DNA of 64,000 nt from positions 79,910 through 143,909 of the forward strand of contig NZ_LT160636.1 of the NCBI RefSeq assembly GCF_900048895.1. Reading direction: 5' to 3'. Position 1 is the first letter of the stretch. Each line of letters starts with the position of its first letter. Made by a program: the position numbers and the translations under genes. Positions 8,176 through 16,689 of this stretch are shown piece after piece. The notes below the pieces were generated by a model. It searched no databases and was not told the DNA's origin. It worked only from the letters and a program-made list of their open reading frames with translations. Origin of the DNA: Neglectibacter timonensis (GTDB lineage: Bacteria; Bacillota; Clostridia; Oscillospirales; Acutalibacteraceae).

Positions 8176-8590
8176 CCGCTTTCTTTCGCAGAAAGCTCGG
8201 CGAAGAACTCTGAGTTTTATCCCCCAAGCTGTTTTTATCCTCCGGGCCGGAAGAAGCCTGGTACTTTCCGCAGGAAAGGCGAACGCTTCGCGTTCGAGGG
8301 GTTCTTCCCGAAGATCTCCGAACAGAGTGAGGAGATCTTTTGCTTCCGGGCTGAAGAAGGGCAAGGGAAGCCCTTAGCCTTCCCCTTGAGGGGAAGGTGT
8401 CGCGGCTATGCCGTGACGGATGAGGTGGAAAGCTCCATTCTCACTCCGCAGCGGCAGAATACGGGTTAGCGACACCTCATCAGTCACCTCGGTGAAGATC
8501 TCTGAACAGGGTGAAGAGATCTTTTTGGCAGACTTCCCCGCAAGGGAAAGCCTTTGAACTTTGTCTTCCCCTTGCGGGGAGGGGCTTATC
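8176..8590 (-). repeat. Dispersed palindrome-rich repeat, copy 3 (inverted)
   Basis: The segment 8176-8360 is the near-identical reverse complement of 2117-2300, including the GCGAACGCTTCGCGTTCG palindrome and the AGATCTCC/GGAGATCT hairpin. The segment 8380-8590 adds the CTTCCCCTTGAGGGGAAGG palindrome, a block shared with copy 2, and a closing CTTCCCCTTGCGGGGAGG palindrome. It fills the whole gap between the Gfo/Idh promoter and the end of the permease gene. Confidence 0.75.
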
Positions 8591-8595
8591 TGCAC

Positions 8596-9840
8596 TTACA
8601 CATCCTCCAGCCTCTGCTGGCCGGGTTCCTGGCCTTCGGGGAGAGGCTCTTCCAGCTTGGGATCGTTGGGGTCGATGCCCCGCTCCCGCAGGCGGGTGTG
8701 TACGGAGGTGCGCAGCAGGCGGTAGATCACCGCGGTGGCGGGGGTGCCGATGAGGATGCCGGGAATGCCCAACACGCCGCCCCAGAACAGCACGGCGAAC
8801 ATGGTCCAGACAGGGGGCAGGCCGATGGAGGAGCCCACCACCCGGGGATAGATGAGGTTGCCTTCAATCTGCTGCAGGCACAGCAGGAAAATCAGGAAGA
8901 TCAGGGCGTCGATGGGGTGCACCAGCAGCAGCACAATCACTCCCACCGCAGCGCCGATATAAGCGCCCAGAATGGGAATCAAAGCGCCCAGCGCCACCAC
9001 GGAGGAGATCAGCAGGGCGTAGTCCAGCCCCAGAAGGCTCATGCCGATATAACACAGGGAGCCCAGAATCACGCATTCGGTAAGCTGCCCCCGAATGAAG
9101 GAGAAGAAAATGCGGTTGGTAAGGGCGCCCGCCCGGTTAAGCTTCCGGGCCGTCTGCTCCGGCAGGAAGGCAAGCAGGGTGGATTTCAAGCCCCGCAGCA
9201 GCTTTTCCTTGCCGAAAAGCATGTATACGGAGAAGATAAAGCCCATCACTGCGGTGAATACGCCGGAGGCCACGTTGAAGGTCACATTCAGCAGGGAGCC
9301 CAGGAAATCAGCGGTCATCTTCGTGGCGTTGGAGAACAGGGAGGTCCAGTTAAAGCTCTTGACAAAATCTTCCAGGAAAGCCAGGTCGTTTTTCTGGGCA
9401 AATTCGTTGAGCCATGCGACAGCGGAATTCACGTAGCCGGGTACTGTTTTCTGGGCCGTCTCGGCAATGGTGCTCATGGATTCAATCAGGCCGGGGATGA
9501 TGAAGAGGGAGATGAACAGCAGGACCAGCACCACCACCAGATAGGCCAGGGATACGGAAAGGGGGCGGCGCAGCTTGTTCCAGGCCTTTGACCTGCAGCT
9601 GCGAAACGGCCGGAAGGCGATGTCCTCGAAAAAGTGGACGAACACATTGAGGATGTAAGCGATGACAATACCGAAAAATACGGGTGCGGCGGTGTTGAAC
9701 ACCGTGGAAAGCGCCCCCCAAACCAGGTCGAACTTGAGGATGAGGAGCGTCAGTACAGCCCCGAAAGTCAGCAGGATGCAGCCGTTCCTGAGAATTTTCT
9801 TTTCATCGTGCAGGCTTCTGCCGAGATCGCGCAGGCGCAT
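8596..9840 (-). CDS. AI-2E/YtvI family membrane permease
   Basis: Integral membrane protein of the AI-2E transporter (UPF0118) family; members export or exchange small solutes or ions. The 414 residues show the family layout: two N-terminal membrane segments (about 20-70), a third at about 85-105, a long extracytoplasmic stretch, and a C-terminal bundle with LGALIPILGAYIGA (about 280) and LFWGGVLGIPGILIGTP. The C-terminal tail is polar and acidic. Despite the family name an autoinducer-2 role is not implied. It follows the glycerol-1-phosphate dehydrogenase gene on the same strand with about 104 bp between. Confidence 0.85.
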   Translation of the reverse strand: MRLRDLGRSLHDEKKILRNGCILLTFGAVLTLLILKFDLVWGALSTVFNTAAPVFFGIVIAYILNVFVHFFEDIAFRPFRSCRSKAWNKLRRPLSVSLAYLVVVLVLLFISLFIIPGLIESMSTIAETAQKTVPGYVNSAVAWLNEFAQKNDLAFLEDFVKSFNWTSLFSNATKMTADFLGSLLNVTFNVASGVFTAVMGFIFSVYMLFGKEKLLRGLKSTLLAFLPEQTARKLNRAGALTNRIFFSFIRGQLTECVILGSLCYIGMSLLGLDYALLISSVVALGALIPILGAYIGAAVGVIVLLLVHPIDALIFLIFLLCLQQIEGNLIYPRVVGSSIGLPPVWTMFAVLFWGGVLGIPGILIGTPATAVIYRLLRTSVHTRLRERGIDPNDPKLEEPLPEGQEPGQQRLEDV

Positions 9841-9944
9841 AGTTTTTCACCGTTCCTTTTTAAATGGCGGATGCCGTAGGTAAACTGTTGGAGACCGGCC
9901 GCCCCTGCCCACAGGCGTGGGGCGGCATTGCTTTGTCTTAAGCC

Positions 9945-11123
9945 TTACCCGGCCGCCGGGTAGAAGCGGTTGGCGAGCGCTCCGGCACAGGCGTTCAGCA
10001 GGCCCTTTTGGTGCAGGAAACGCAGGATGGTGAACCGTTCGCGGATCTCCATGGCGTGCAGCACGCTTTCCAGGAACAGCTCCCGGGAAATGCCCAGCTC
10101 CTTGGGGCTGGTACAGGCCCCGGCCGCTTTCAGAACCGAGAGGATCTGCCCCTTGTCCGGCGGCGCAAAGCCTTGGGGCAGCTCGCCCGCGGCCAGTTCG
10201 TACAGGGAGGCGGAAACCACTGCCGCCGCGCCCACGGAATTGCCGTGAAGAGGATGCTCCACGCCGCGCTTCAGGCATTCCACTTCCCAATAGTGGGAGA
10301 AATGATGCTCCGCGCCGGAGGCGGGCCGGGAATTCCCCACCAGGCCCATGGCCACGCCGGAGAGCACCAGGGCCTCGGTCACATAGCGCACGGCCTCTTC
10401 GTCCCGCTTTTGCAGGCCCGCGGCGTTGTCCGCGCATTTTTGCACGGCACGCTCCATCAGGGCCACGCTCTGCTCACAATAGTATTCGTCCAGCAAGGTC
10501 CGGGCCAGCCGCCAGTCCGCCAGGGCGGTGTATTTGCCGATGATGTCGCCGAAGCCCGCAGTGAGCATGGGCATGGGGGCTTCCTTCAGAATGGCCGTGT
10601 CCGCCACAATGGCCGCCGGGTAGACGGCGGACTTTGTGATTTTCATGCCGTCGAGAATCAGCGGCGAAACGGTGGAGGCGAAACCGTCCATGGAGGGCGC
10701 GGTGGCCAGAATCACATAGGGGATGCCGGTACGGGCGCTGAGAATGCGGGCTGTGTCGTTCAGCACGCCGGAGCCCACGGCCAAAATCAGATCGTCCTCC
10801 GGCTCCATGGCGGCCAGGGCCGAGCCCACGGTGCGCTCGTCGGGCACCAGCACAGGCGTGCCGGGGAAGACGCGGCCGTGCAGGGAAAGGCCCGCCTGGC
10901 AGAGAAGGTCTTTCGCCCGTTTCCCCGCGGCTTCAAAGGTGTTATCATCCGCCAGCAGGAAAATGTGGGTTCCTCCCAGCTCCTTCACGGTGGGGACGAT
11001 GGCGGGCAAACAGCCGCTTTCAATCAGGATTTTCCGTATTCCCACACTGTGGCGCCTGCCGCAGGGGCAGTCGAATTCCAATCCCGCAAATTCCGCGGGA
11101 GTCAGCTCCAGCAAATTTTTCAT
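9945..11123 (-). CDS. egsA: sn-glycerol-1-phosphate dehydrogenase
   Basis: Reduces dihydroxyacetone phosphate to sn-glycerol-1-phosphate with NAD(P)H, using a metal ion. It is the bacterial relative of the archaeal lipid enzyme (EgsA/AraM in Bacillus). Seen in sequence: AVGSGVLNDTAR (nucleotide loop), TAPSMDGFAS, AGFGDIIGKYTALADW, and the metal-binding histidines in RPASGAEHHFSHYWE and LHGNSVG. These blocks line up closely with the Bacillus enzyme. It is 392 residues from the ATG at 11123, behind GGAAGAGGG. An upstream extension of the frame to 11279 has no family similarity. In bacteria the product has been linked to heptaprenylglyceryl phosphate; here that is inference. Confidence 0.85.
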   Translation of the reverse strand: MKNLLELTPAEFAGLEFDCPCGRRHSVGIRKILIESGCLPAIVPTVKELGGTHIFLLADDNTFEAAGKRAKDLLCQAGLSLHGRVFPGTPVLVPDERTVGSALAAMEPEDDLILAVGSGVLNDTARILSARTGIPYVILATAPSMDGFASTVSPLILDGMKITKSAVYPAAIVADTAILKEAPMPMLTAGFGDIIGKYTALADWRLARTLLDEYYCEQSVALMERAVQKCADNAAGLQKRDEEAVRYVTEALVLSGVAMGLVGNSRPASGAEHHFSHYWEVECLKRGVEHPLHGNSVGAAAVVSASLYELAAGELPQGFAPPDKGQILSVLKAAGACTSPKELGISRELFLESVLHAMEIRERFTILRFLHQKGLLNACAGALANRFYPAAG

Positions 11124-11286
11124 CAAGTTTACCCTCTTCCGTTTTCGCTGATAGTCAGCGTTTATCAACCGTAAGTCCCTGCCCGCAGGCATCCCGTTTC
11201 CGCCCGGCGGGATGGACGCAGGCTTCCTCCGGCGCTCCTGTAAGCCCTTGTGGGTACAGAGGCGGTTCCTTTCCGGCATCAGCCCA

Positions 11287-11682
11287 TTAAACCTTTTTGA
11301 TAAATTCCTTGCGGCATTTCTGGCAGGTCACCTGGATTTTGCCGCGGCCCCTGGGCGCACGCAGCTGCTGGCCGCAGTTGGGGCACCGGAAATACCGGAA
11401 GGTTTTCCGGTCGGAAAATTTCCGCTTTTGAAAGCGGAACCAGTCCGCCACCGGCGTCCAGACCTTCAGGAAGGCGTAATATTCCCGCTGCCTTGCGGGG
11501 ATGTTCCGGGAAAACATGCGGAACAGCGCGTAGAGGTAGAGCGCGTCGCCCAAAAGAATGACGGGCCAGAAGAATATCTGTCCCAGTATGGTCAATACTA
11601 ACCCGGAAACCAGCAAAAAAATGCTGAATTTGTCGCCGCCGTAACGGCCCATCATAAAACGCTGCAATTTTTGAAGAAGCAC
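11287..11682 (-). CDS. Zinc-ribbon membrane protein, function unknown
   Basis: A 131-residue protein with the MMGRYGGD block typical of a Firmicutes family of unknown role. Two hydrophobic segments follow (about 18-60), then a basic region and a C-terminal zinc ribbon: CPNCGQQL and CQKCRKEF, giving CxxC-x(n)-CxxC. It is probably a membrane protein with a cytoplasmic metal-binding tail. The start is taken as GTG at 11682, nine bases after AAGGGA. Other in-frame starts exist (GTG 11688, ATG 11655). It lies about 160 bp upstream of egsA on the same strand. Confidence 0.7.
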   Translation of the reverse strand: MLLQKLQRFMMGRYGGDKFSIFLLVSGLVLTILGQIFFWPVILLGDALYLYALFRMFSRNIPARQREYYAFLKVWTPVADWFRFQKRKFSDRKTFRYFRCPNCGQQLRAPRGRGKIQVTCQKCRKEFIKKV

Positions 11683-11881
11683 ACACACACATCCCTTGCC
11701 AGATTTGATCTCTGTTTTTTCCGCCCCTTCGCCCGGGGAACGGACTGCATTCAGTATACCCGTTTTACCCCGCTTTTTCAACCGGAGACGGGTCCTGCGG
11801 CAATAAATTTACAGTTCAGACTCAATTTGGAAATGAATGCTCCGCAAAGTTTCTAAAAATAAAAATAATTCCTATTTTATC

Positions 11882-11910
11882 TTGACTTTCCGGTAAAATC
11901 TGGATATAAT
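11882..11910 (+). promoter_or_regulatory. Strong sigma-A promoter of rubrerythrin
   Basis: TTGACT at 11882-11887 and a consensus TATAAT at 11905-11910 with a 17-base spacer in AT-rich surroundings. The ribosome site AGGAGG (11940-11945) and ATG (11955) follow, giving a short leader. Confidence 0.85.
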
Positions 11911-11954
11911 AAAAACAAATAAACCCGTAACTTACTTTTAGGAGGAATAGCAAA

Positions 11955-12500
11955 ATGGCAAATTACGACATCAAGGGCAGCAAGACGGAAGCAAACCTGC
12001 TGGCGGCTTTTTCCGGGGAATCCCAGGCGAGAAACAAGTATACCTATTATGCCTCCAAGGCCCGCAAGGACGGCTATGTGCAGATTGCCAACATCTTTGA
12101 GGAGACGGCCAACAATGAAAAAGAGCATGCAAAAATGTGGTTCAAGCTGCTCAACGGCGGCATCGGCGACACCCTTTCCAACCTGAAGGATGCTGCCGCC
12201 GGCGAGAATTACGAGTGGACCGACATGTACGCGGGCTTTGCCAAGACCGCCAGGGAAGAGGGCTTCGACCATATTGCCGATCTCTTCGAGGGCGTGGCAA
12301 AAATCGAAAAGGAGCATGAGGAGCGTTACCTCAAGCTGGTGCAGAATATTGAAGGCGGCCTGGTCTTCTCCAAAGACGGCGACGTGATCTGGCAGTGCTC
12401 CAACTGCGGCCATATCGTCATCGGCAAGCAGGCCCCTGAGGTGTGCCCGGTGTGCGCTCATCCTCAGGCCTATTTCCAGGTCAAGGCGGAGAACTATTAA
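11955..12500 (+). CDS. rbr: Rubrerythrin
   Basis: Non-heme iron peroxidase that reduces hydrogen peroxide in anaerobes, drawing electrons from rubredoxin or NADH oxidoreductases. The N-terminal four-helix domain (1-140) carries the diiron ligands in [30 protein letters not shown] and [12 protein letters not shown]. The C-terminal rubredoxin-like domain has CSNCGHIV and CPVCAHPQ (Fe-Cys4). The 181 residues are the normal size. It is a single gene with a near-consensus promoter and its own terminator, consistent with high expression. It supports an obligate anaerobe. Confidence 0.95.
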   Translation: MANYDIKGSKTEANLLAAFSGESQARNKYTYYASKARKDGYVQIANIFEETANNEKEHAKMWFKLLNGGIGDTLSNLKDAAAGENYEWTDMYAGFAKTAREEGFDHIADLFEGVAKIEKEHEERYLKLVQNIEGGLVFSKDGDVIWQCSNCGHIVIGKQAPEVCPVCAHPQAYFQVKAENY

Positions 12501-12533
12501 AAAGAACTCTCCGGCGCTGCTGCCGGAATATCG

Positions 12534-12570
12534 GAGGACCTGCCGCGTATTCCGCGGCAGGTCCTCTTTT
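12534..12570 (+). terminator. Rho-independent terminator of rubrerythrin
   Basis: Perfect stem AGGACCTGCCGCG / CGCGGCAGGTCCT with a short loop and a TTTT tail, 34 bases after the stop codon. Confidence 0.85.
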
Positions 12571-12605
12571 GCGGCCGGGGCCTGGGAAACAGGAGAAATC
12601 CGCGG

Positions 12606-12634
12606 TTGACATTTCGCCGCGGCGCTTCTAGAAT
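12606..12634 (+). promoter_or_regulatory. Sigma-A promoter of the GH27 gene
   Basis: TTGACA (12606-12611), 17-base spacer, TAGAAT (12629-12634). The start codon follows at 12697 behind GGGAGG (12683-12688). Confidence 0.8.
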
Positions 12635-12696
12635 GAAGGGGAAAGGCCGGTCTGGCGGTACGCCGGGCCGCATACGGAAGACGGGAGGAATTGTCA

Positions 12697-13854
12697 ATGC
12701 AGAATCAATATCTGGGCCTCACCCCGCCCATGGGCTGGAATTCCTGGAATACCTTCACCTGGAACATCAATGAACAGCTGATCCGCGAGACAGCGGACGC
12801 GCTGGTGGAAACCGGCCTGAAGGAGGCGGGCTACGAGTATGTGGTCGTGGACGACTGCTGGAGCCTGAAGCAGCGGGATGCGGACGGCCGCCTCCAGGCA
12901 GATCCGGAAAAATTTCCCAACGGCATGAAGGCAGTGGGGGATTACCTCCACTCCAAGGGCCTGAAGTTCGGCATGTATTCCTGCGACGGCACCCATACCT
13001 GCGCAGGGTACCCCGGCAGCTTTGAGCATGAATTTCAGGATGCGGAGACCTTTGCTTCCTGGGGCGTGGACTACCTGAAATACGACAACTGCTACAAGCC
13101 CCGCCACGCGGACGGGGAAATGCTCTATAAGCGCATGTCCTTGGCGCTGCGCAACTGCGGAAGGGACATCCTGTTTTCCGCCTGCAACTGGGGCGCGGAC
13201 AATGTCCATCAATGGATTCAGGCCTCCGGCGCCCAGCTGTTCCGCTCCACTGGGGATATCCAGGACAACTGGGAATCCATCCGGTCCCTGGCCCTTTCCC
13301 AAATCGAAAAGGCCCCCTTTTCCGGCCCCTTCTGCCACAACGACATAGACATGCTGGTGGTGGGCATACACGGCGGCAGCAACAACGAATACATCGGCAG
13401 CCTGGGCGGCTGCACAGACGAGGAATACCGCACCCATTTCTCCCTGTGGGCCATCCTCAATTCCCCGCTGATGATCGGCTGCGACGTCCGCTCCATGAGC
13501 GGGGCCACCCTGGAGACTCTTGCCAACCGGGATGTGATCGCCATCAATCAGGATATCGAATGCCGCGGCCCTTACCGCATTCCCCAGTGGAACAACCCGG
13601 AGAATGTATTCACCCTGGTCAAGCCCCTATCCGACGGGTCGCTTGGCATCGGCATGTTCAACTTCGGCGACCGGCGCAGCGAAATGTCCCTTCAGTTCTG
13701 GGATATGGGCCTGAGCGCGGCGGCGGGAATGGGCCTGTCTTTCTATGACTGCTGGGCCCATCAGGAAGAGGGCGTGTTCACCGAACGCTATGCCGCCCAG
13801 ATCGAGCCCCACGGCTGCAGGATGTTCCGGGCCAAAGTGGTAAAGGCCCGGTAA
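12697..13854 (+). CDS. GH27 alpha-galactosidase
   Basis: Retaining glycoside hydrolase that removes terminal alpha-galactose, for example from melibiose, raffinose-type sugars or galactomannan. It opens with LTPPMGWNSWNTF, the family 27 signature. The nucleophile is Asp130 in YLKYDNC and the acid/base is Asp187 in RSTGDI. A C-terminal beta domain follows from about residue 300. It is 385 residues and has no signal peptide, so it acts inside the cell on imported oligosaccharides. ATG at 12697 is chosen over TTG at 12691 because it is eight bases from the ribosome site. It has its own promoter and no transporter next to it. Confidence 0.92.
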   Translation: MQNQYLGLTPPMGWNSWNTFTWNINEQLIRETADALVETGLKEAGYEYVVVDDCWSLKQRDADGRLQADPEKFPNGMKAVGDYLHSKGLKFGMYSCDGTHTCAGYPGSFEHEFQDAETFASWGVDYLKYDNCYKPRHADGEMLYKRMSLALRNCGRDILFSACNWGADNVHQWIQASGAQLFRSTGDIQDNWESIRSLALSQIEKAPFSGPFCHNDIDMLVVGIHGGSNNEYIGSLGGCTDEEYRTHFSLWAILNSPLMIGCDVRSMSGATLETLANRDVIAINQDIECRGPYRIPQWNNPENVFTLVKPLSDGSLGIGMFNFGDRRSEMSLQFWDMGLSAAAGMGLSFYDCWAHQEEGVFTERYAAQIEPHGCRMFRAKVVKAR

Positions 13855-13867
13855 GCGGGGCGCCGGT

Positions 13868-14071
13868 ATGGGAAATTATACAACCTGCAGAAGCTGCGGC
13901 GGGCCCCTGGGCTCGGACGACATTGCCATCTACCGCAAGCTGGTGTTCCGCGGCGCGGAGGATTTCCTCTGCATCGGCTGTCTGGCGGCGTATTTCCACT
14001 GCCCCCGGGAGGAGATCGAGAAGCGTATCCGCTACTACCGGGAAAGCGGGGAATGCACCCTGTTCCGCTGA
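13868..14071 (+). CDS. Small zinc-ribbon protein, function unknown
   Basis: A 67-residue protein starting 13 bp after the galactosidase, so probably co-transcribed. It has two Cys pairs, CRSCGG at 7-12 and CIGC near 38-41, plus a later CPRE segment, suggesting one zinc ribbon. The rest is helical and charged (REEIEKRIRYYRE). I do not recognise a named family, and the role is unknown. Confidence 0.6.
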   Translation: MGNYTTCRSCGGPLGSDDIAIYRKLVFRGAEDFLCIGCLAAYFHCPREEIEKRIRYYRESGECTLFR

Positions 14072-14134
14072 CGGTCGGGAAGGGCGTTTTGTTTCCTTCT
14101 TTTCCCGGCTCCATTTTCTATATCTGGATAGGTA

Positions 14135-14194
14135 AATGCTCCCTCCTAGAGAGACAGTTTATGATTTTCACTGTCTTTCTCAGAGGGAGCATAT
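14135..14194. repeat. Imperfect 22-bp inverted repeat
   Basis: Arms at 14137-14158 (TGCTCCCTCCTAGAGAGACA and two more bases) and 14170-14191 match at about 19 of 22 positions around an 11-base AT-rich loop. It lies between the end of the small zinc-ribbon gene and the end of the leftward DUF3795 gene, so it may serve as a two-way terminator. There is no clear T-run, and it could instead be a small mobile palindrome. Confidence 0.5.
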
Positions 14195-14257
14195 CCTATT
14201 TAGTGAGGCGGCCCCTTGTTTCCGGCTGGGACGGCAGCTCAAAATTGCCCTGTGGTT

Positions 14258-14950
14258 TTACTTTTGATAGCTTTCCAAAAATTGCAGCGCCGCTTCCGGG
14301 CCGCAGGCGCCGCCCGGGTAGCTGCAGCCGCTTTTTTCTATCGTTTCCAGAACCGCGGCGCAAGCCTCCTTGCCGTATTTCTGAATAAAAAGCGCCGCGC
14401 CCTTGGCCGTGTATCCGTCCCCGGCGCCGTAATAGCCCTTGCCGCAGCCGGCCAGTTTCTCACAGCCGTAACAGCCGTCCAGGCCTTTTCCCGCCGAGCA
14501 GGTTAGATTGGGACATTTTCCGTCCTCAAACAGGGTGGCGAACGAACAGTTGGGATAGACGCTCCGGCAGCCGCCGCACCACTGTCCCAAAAAGCAATGA
14601 TGGCAGTGATGGCCGCACGCGCCCTGGGGGTCGGTCCCCTTTCGCGCCTCCTGGAGCAGGGCTCCCTTGATTTCCATACAGCGCCCAATCCGCGCCCCTT
14701 TGGGTGTATCGCCGTGGGTTTCGTCGTTGGAATAACTTTTCAGCAGCTCGCAGGCAAACTCCCCGCATTCCCCACAGAAGCCCCGTTTTTTTTCCATAGC
14801 GCATGCAGCCACTTCGCAGCTGCCGTGAAAGGGCTTTCCTCCCGTGGAGATACAGCCGCCGCAGTGTTTCGTTTCCCGGTAGGTGCATTCCGCGCAGCTG
14901 AGGCCGCAGTAAGAGTCAATCGTCTTTCGAATCCTCTCAAATTCCGTCAT
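14258..14950 (-). CDS. DUF3795 cysteine-rich protein
   Basis: A 230-residue soluble protein with well over twenty cysteines, many in pairs: CGLSCAECTYR, CGGC, CGECGEFAC, CGHHCHHCFLGQWCGGC, CPNLTC, CYGCEKLAGCGKGYYG. The N-terminal half matches the DUF3795 pattern and the C-terminal half repeats the theme. It probably binds several zinc ions or Fe-S clusters. No function is established for the family. It stands alone on the minus strand. Confidence 0.75.
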   Translation of the reverse strand: MTEFERIRKTIDSYCGLSCAECTYRETKHCGGCISTGGKPFHGSCEVAACAMEKKRGFCGECGEFACELLKSYSNDETHGDTPKGARIGRCMEIKGALLQEARKGTDPQGACGHHCHHCFLGQWCGGCRSVYPNCSFATLFEDGKCPNLTCSAGKGLDGCYGCEKLAGCGKGYYGAGDGYTAKGAALFIQKYGKEACAAVLETIEKSGCSYPGGACGPEAALQFLESYQK

Positions 14951-15058
14951 TTTCTTCGCCCCATTCCCTTATGTTCCTATATTTTCCATACCCGGGTTTT
15001 GAACTGGCGGATATCCAGGATATCAACCGGAAAAGTCCGGCCTCCTGATCCGGCCGCT

Positions 15059-15526
15059 TCAAAAGGTCACCCGGATCAAATCCGTCCCGGCGCTTACAAA
15101 ACCAGTGCGCAGCAGCTCGCAGCTGCAGCGCAGCCTTGTAAGGTTGCACAGCAGAAAGGCGGTGGCAGGAAGAACCCCGGATTCGGCGGCAGACGGTTCA
15201 ATCTGCAGAAGCGGCATGCCCCTGCGCACCGTTTCTCCGGTATGGACACAGAAAGAGCACCTCCGCTCGCTGGGATGGTCCGCGCCAAGCCCCACGTGAA
15301 GCAGGAGCTCCAGCCCTTCTTCCGTCATCATCCCCACGGCGTGGAAGCCGATCTGAGCGACTATTTTTACATTGGCGGGCGCAAGGAAGGTCTTTTCTGT
15401 GGGGAACAGGACGGCCCCGCTGCCGGCCATCCCCTGGGCGAAGCATTGGTCCGGGCATTCCCTGATCAGGGCCGCTCTGCCGCAGGCCGGACATCCCAAC
15501 AGCAATTCTCTGTTTTTCTCATGCAC
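15059..15526 (-). CDS. Stand-alone EIIA-Glc-like phosphocarrier
   Basis: A 155-residue single-domain relative of the glucose-family PTS EIIA. The CPDQCFAQGMAGSGAVLFP stretch aligns with the usual VPDEVFASGMMGDGVAI region. The two active-site histidines are kept at His62 (GFHAVG) and His77 (LLLHVGLG), exactly 15 apart as in E. coli EIIA-Glc. In this fold the second His takes phosphate from HPr. Unusual here are an N-terminal CPACG and many extra cysteines. The start is GTG at 15526 with AAAGGA upstream. No EIIB, EIIC or HPr gene is near, so it may serve a distant permease or act as a regulator. Confidence 0.72.
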   Translation of the reverse strand: MHEKNRELLLGCPACGRAALIRECPDQCFAQGMAGSGAVLFPTEKTFLAPANVKIVAQIGFHAVGMMTEEGLELLLHVGLGADHPSERRCSFCVHTGETVRRGMPLLQIEPSAAESGVLPATAFLLCNLTRLRCSCELLRTGFVSAGTDLIRVTF

Positions 15527-15947
15527 CGCCGGTCACATCCTTTCCCAGGACCCCAGTATAAAGCCTTTGTAAGGCCAAATCTGCCGAATCTGCGCCCTCT
15601 TTTATCCATAAATTTTACACGAATTTGAAGTTTTTGTCAAATAAATTTGTGAATTATAGATAGACGAAACTGCAAAAACGAATGGGCGTGTCTAAAAACT
15701 GCCTTGGACAGCCACACACCCCTGCCCGGGAAGCTTTGGTCAGGGATTTCTAAAGTTTCTTTCCCCTGAGCGGGGGTCTCTCCGCTTATCGCACAAAATG
15801 AGCCTGGCCTTCAGGCTTACTTTGTTCAGCGGCTGCTTGTGGGAGGGGCACGGTCTTCCCATAGGAAAAGGGTACTGTCAGCTTTCCGCCGGCAGTACCC
15901 TTTTCCTATGATGTCCCGCTTTCCATTCCGGACCGGTTGGACTGCTT
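15527..15947. other. Intergenic region of about 420 bp
   Basis: Nothing codes here. The first 150 bp next to the EIIA gene is AT-rich and probably holds its promoter. At about 15687 there is GCGTGTCTAAAAACT, which resembles ends of some Firmicutes insertion sequences, but no matching inverted end or transposase remnant was found. A strong hairpin lies at 15860-15910. Confidence 0.5.
15860..15910 (-). terminator. Strong 18-bp perfect hairpin after the BlaI-like gene
   Basis: CATAGGAAAAGGGTACTG (15860-15877) pairs perfectly with CAGTACCCTTTTCCTATG (15893-15910) around a 15-base loop. It lies just past the stop of the leftward BlaI-like gene. A T-run beyond the stem is lacking, so it is a probable rather than certain terminator. 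Confidence 0.55.
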
Positions 15948-16343
15948 TCAGGAAAGCTGCTGCTTTTTCTCCTGGATGGCCTGTTCCAGCCGTTCCAGCG
16001 TCTCCCGGTCGTCAATCTCTCCGATCAGGGCTGCCGTGAGGCCGACGAGACGGCAGCCGTCCAGGCCTCTAGTCCCCTGAATCTGCATCACTGCATATTC
16101 CTCCAAGGTCAGTTCGGGAAGAAAGGTGCGCGCATAGTTCTTGGTGCTCTGTACAAATCCGGCCACCTGAACGGCTCCCTTTTCCAACATGGAGTTGAGC
16201 AGGATATGGATGGAGCCTGCTTTCCAGCTTCGGTCGGGTGAGAGGGCGATGATCTCGGAACGGCACAGGGGACGCTTCTCTTTCCAGAGAAGATCCATAA
16301 TTTCCATTTCGCTTTTTGTCAGCTTGAAATACGGCCTTTTCAC
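15948..16343 (-). CDS. BlaI/MecI/CopY family transcriptional repressor
   Basis: A 131-residue winged-helix repressor. LTKSEMEIMDLLWKEKRPL and the following HTH (CRSEIIAL, WKAGSIHILLNSMLEKGAV) are the family signature. The C-terminal third is helical and should dimerise. Members repress resistance or copper genes and are cleaved by a BlaR/MecR sensor, or respond to metal. The GTG at 16343 is chosen because it sits 11 bases after AAGGAG. No BlaR-type sensor, beta-lactamase or copper gene is near, so target and signal are unknown. Confidence 0.75.
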   Translation of the reverse strand: MKRPYFKLTKSEMEIMDLLWKEKRPLCRSEIIALSPDRSWKAGSIHILLNSMLEKGAVQVAGFVQSTKNYARTFLPELTLEEYAVMQIQGTRGLDGCRLVGLTAALIGEIDDRETLERLEQAIQEKKQQLS

Positions 16344-16689
16344 AGACGATATCACTCCTTCCGGTCTCAGAGCCTGCTTTGTGCATCCATGTTTCCGGCA
16401 GATTCCCGCGGCGCACCCACCGTTCCCCAAACCCAGCGGAATCATGCGTACCCCATAGAGGAGAAACAGGCTGCAGGGCGGTACGCTTCTTTTCTCTATC
16501 ATACGGCTGGAAAAAAGAGAAGTCAATGAATCTGAGATATTTTCCGGTTTATCCCGGGCTGCGCGGCGGAGTTTCCTTTTGCGGCGCGCTGTGTTATACT
16601 ACGGATATCGGAATCGGAACACTGGGAAGGCTGCCGTTTCTTTGCGAGCCGCGGCATATGGTTCCCTCAGAAAGGAAGAGCGTGATAAC

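Noticed and set aside
8026-8364. N-terminal extension of the Gfo/Idh protein
   Set aside because: It comes from the dispersed repeat and crosses the promoter; the ATG at 8025 starts exactly at the Rossmann fold.
15680-15850. Possible insertion-sequence remnant near GCGTGTCTAAAAACT
   Set aside because: Only one end-like motif was seen, with no matching inverted repeat, target duplication or transposase fragment.
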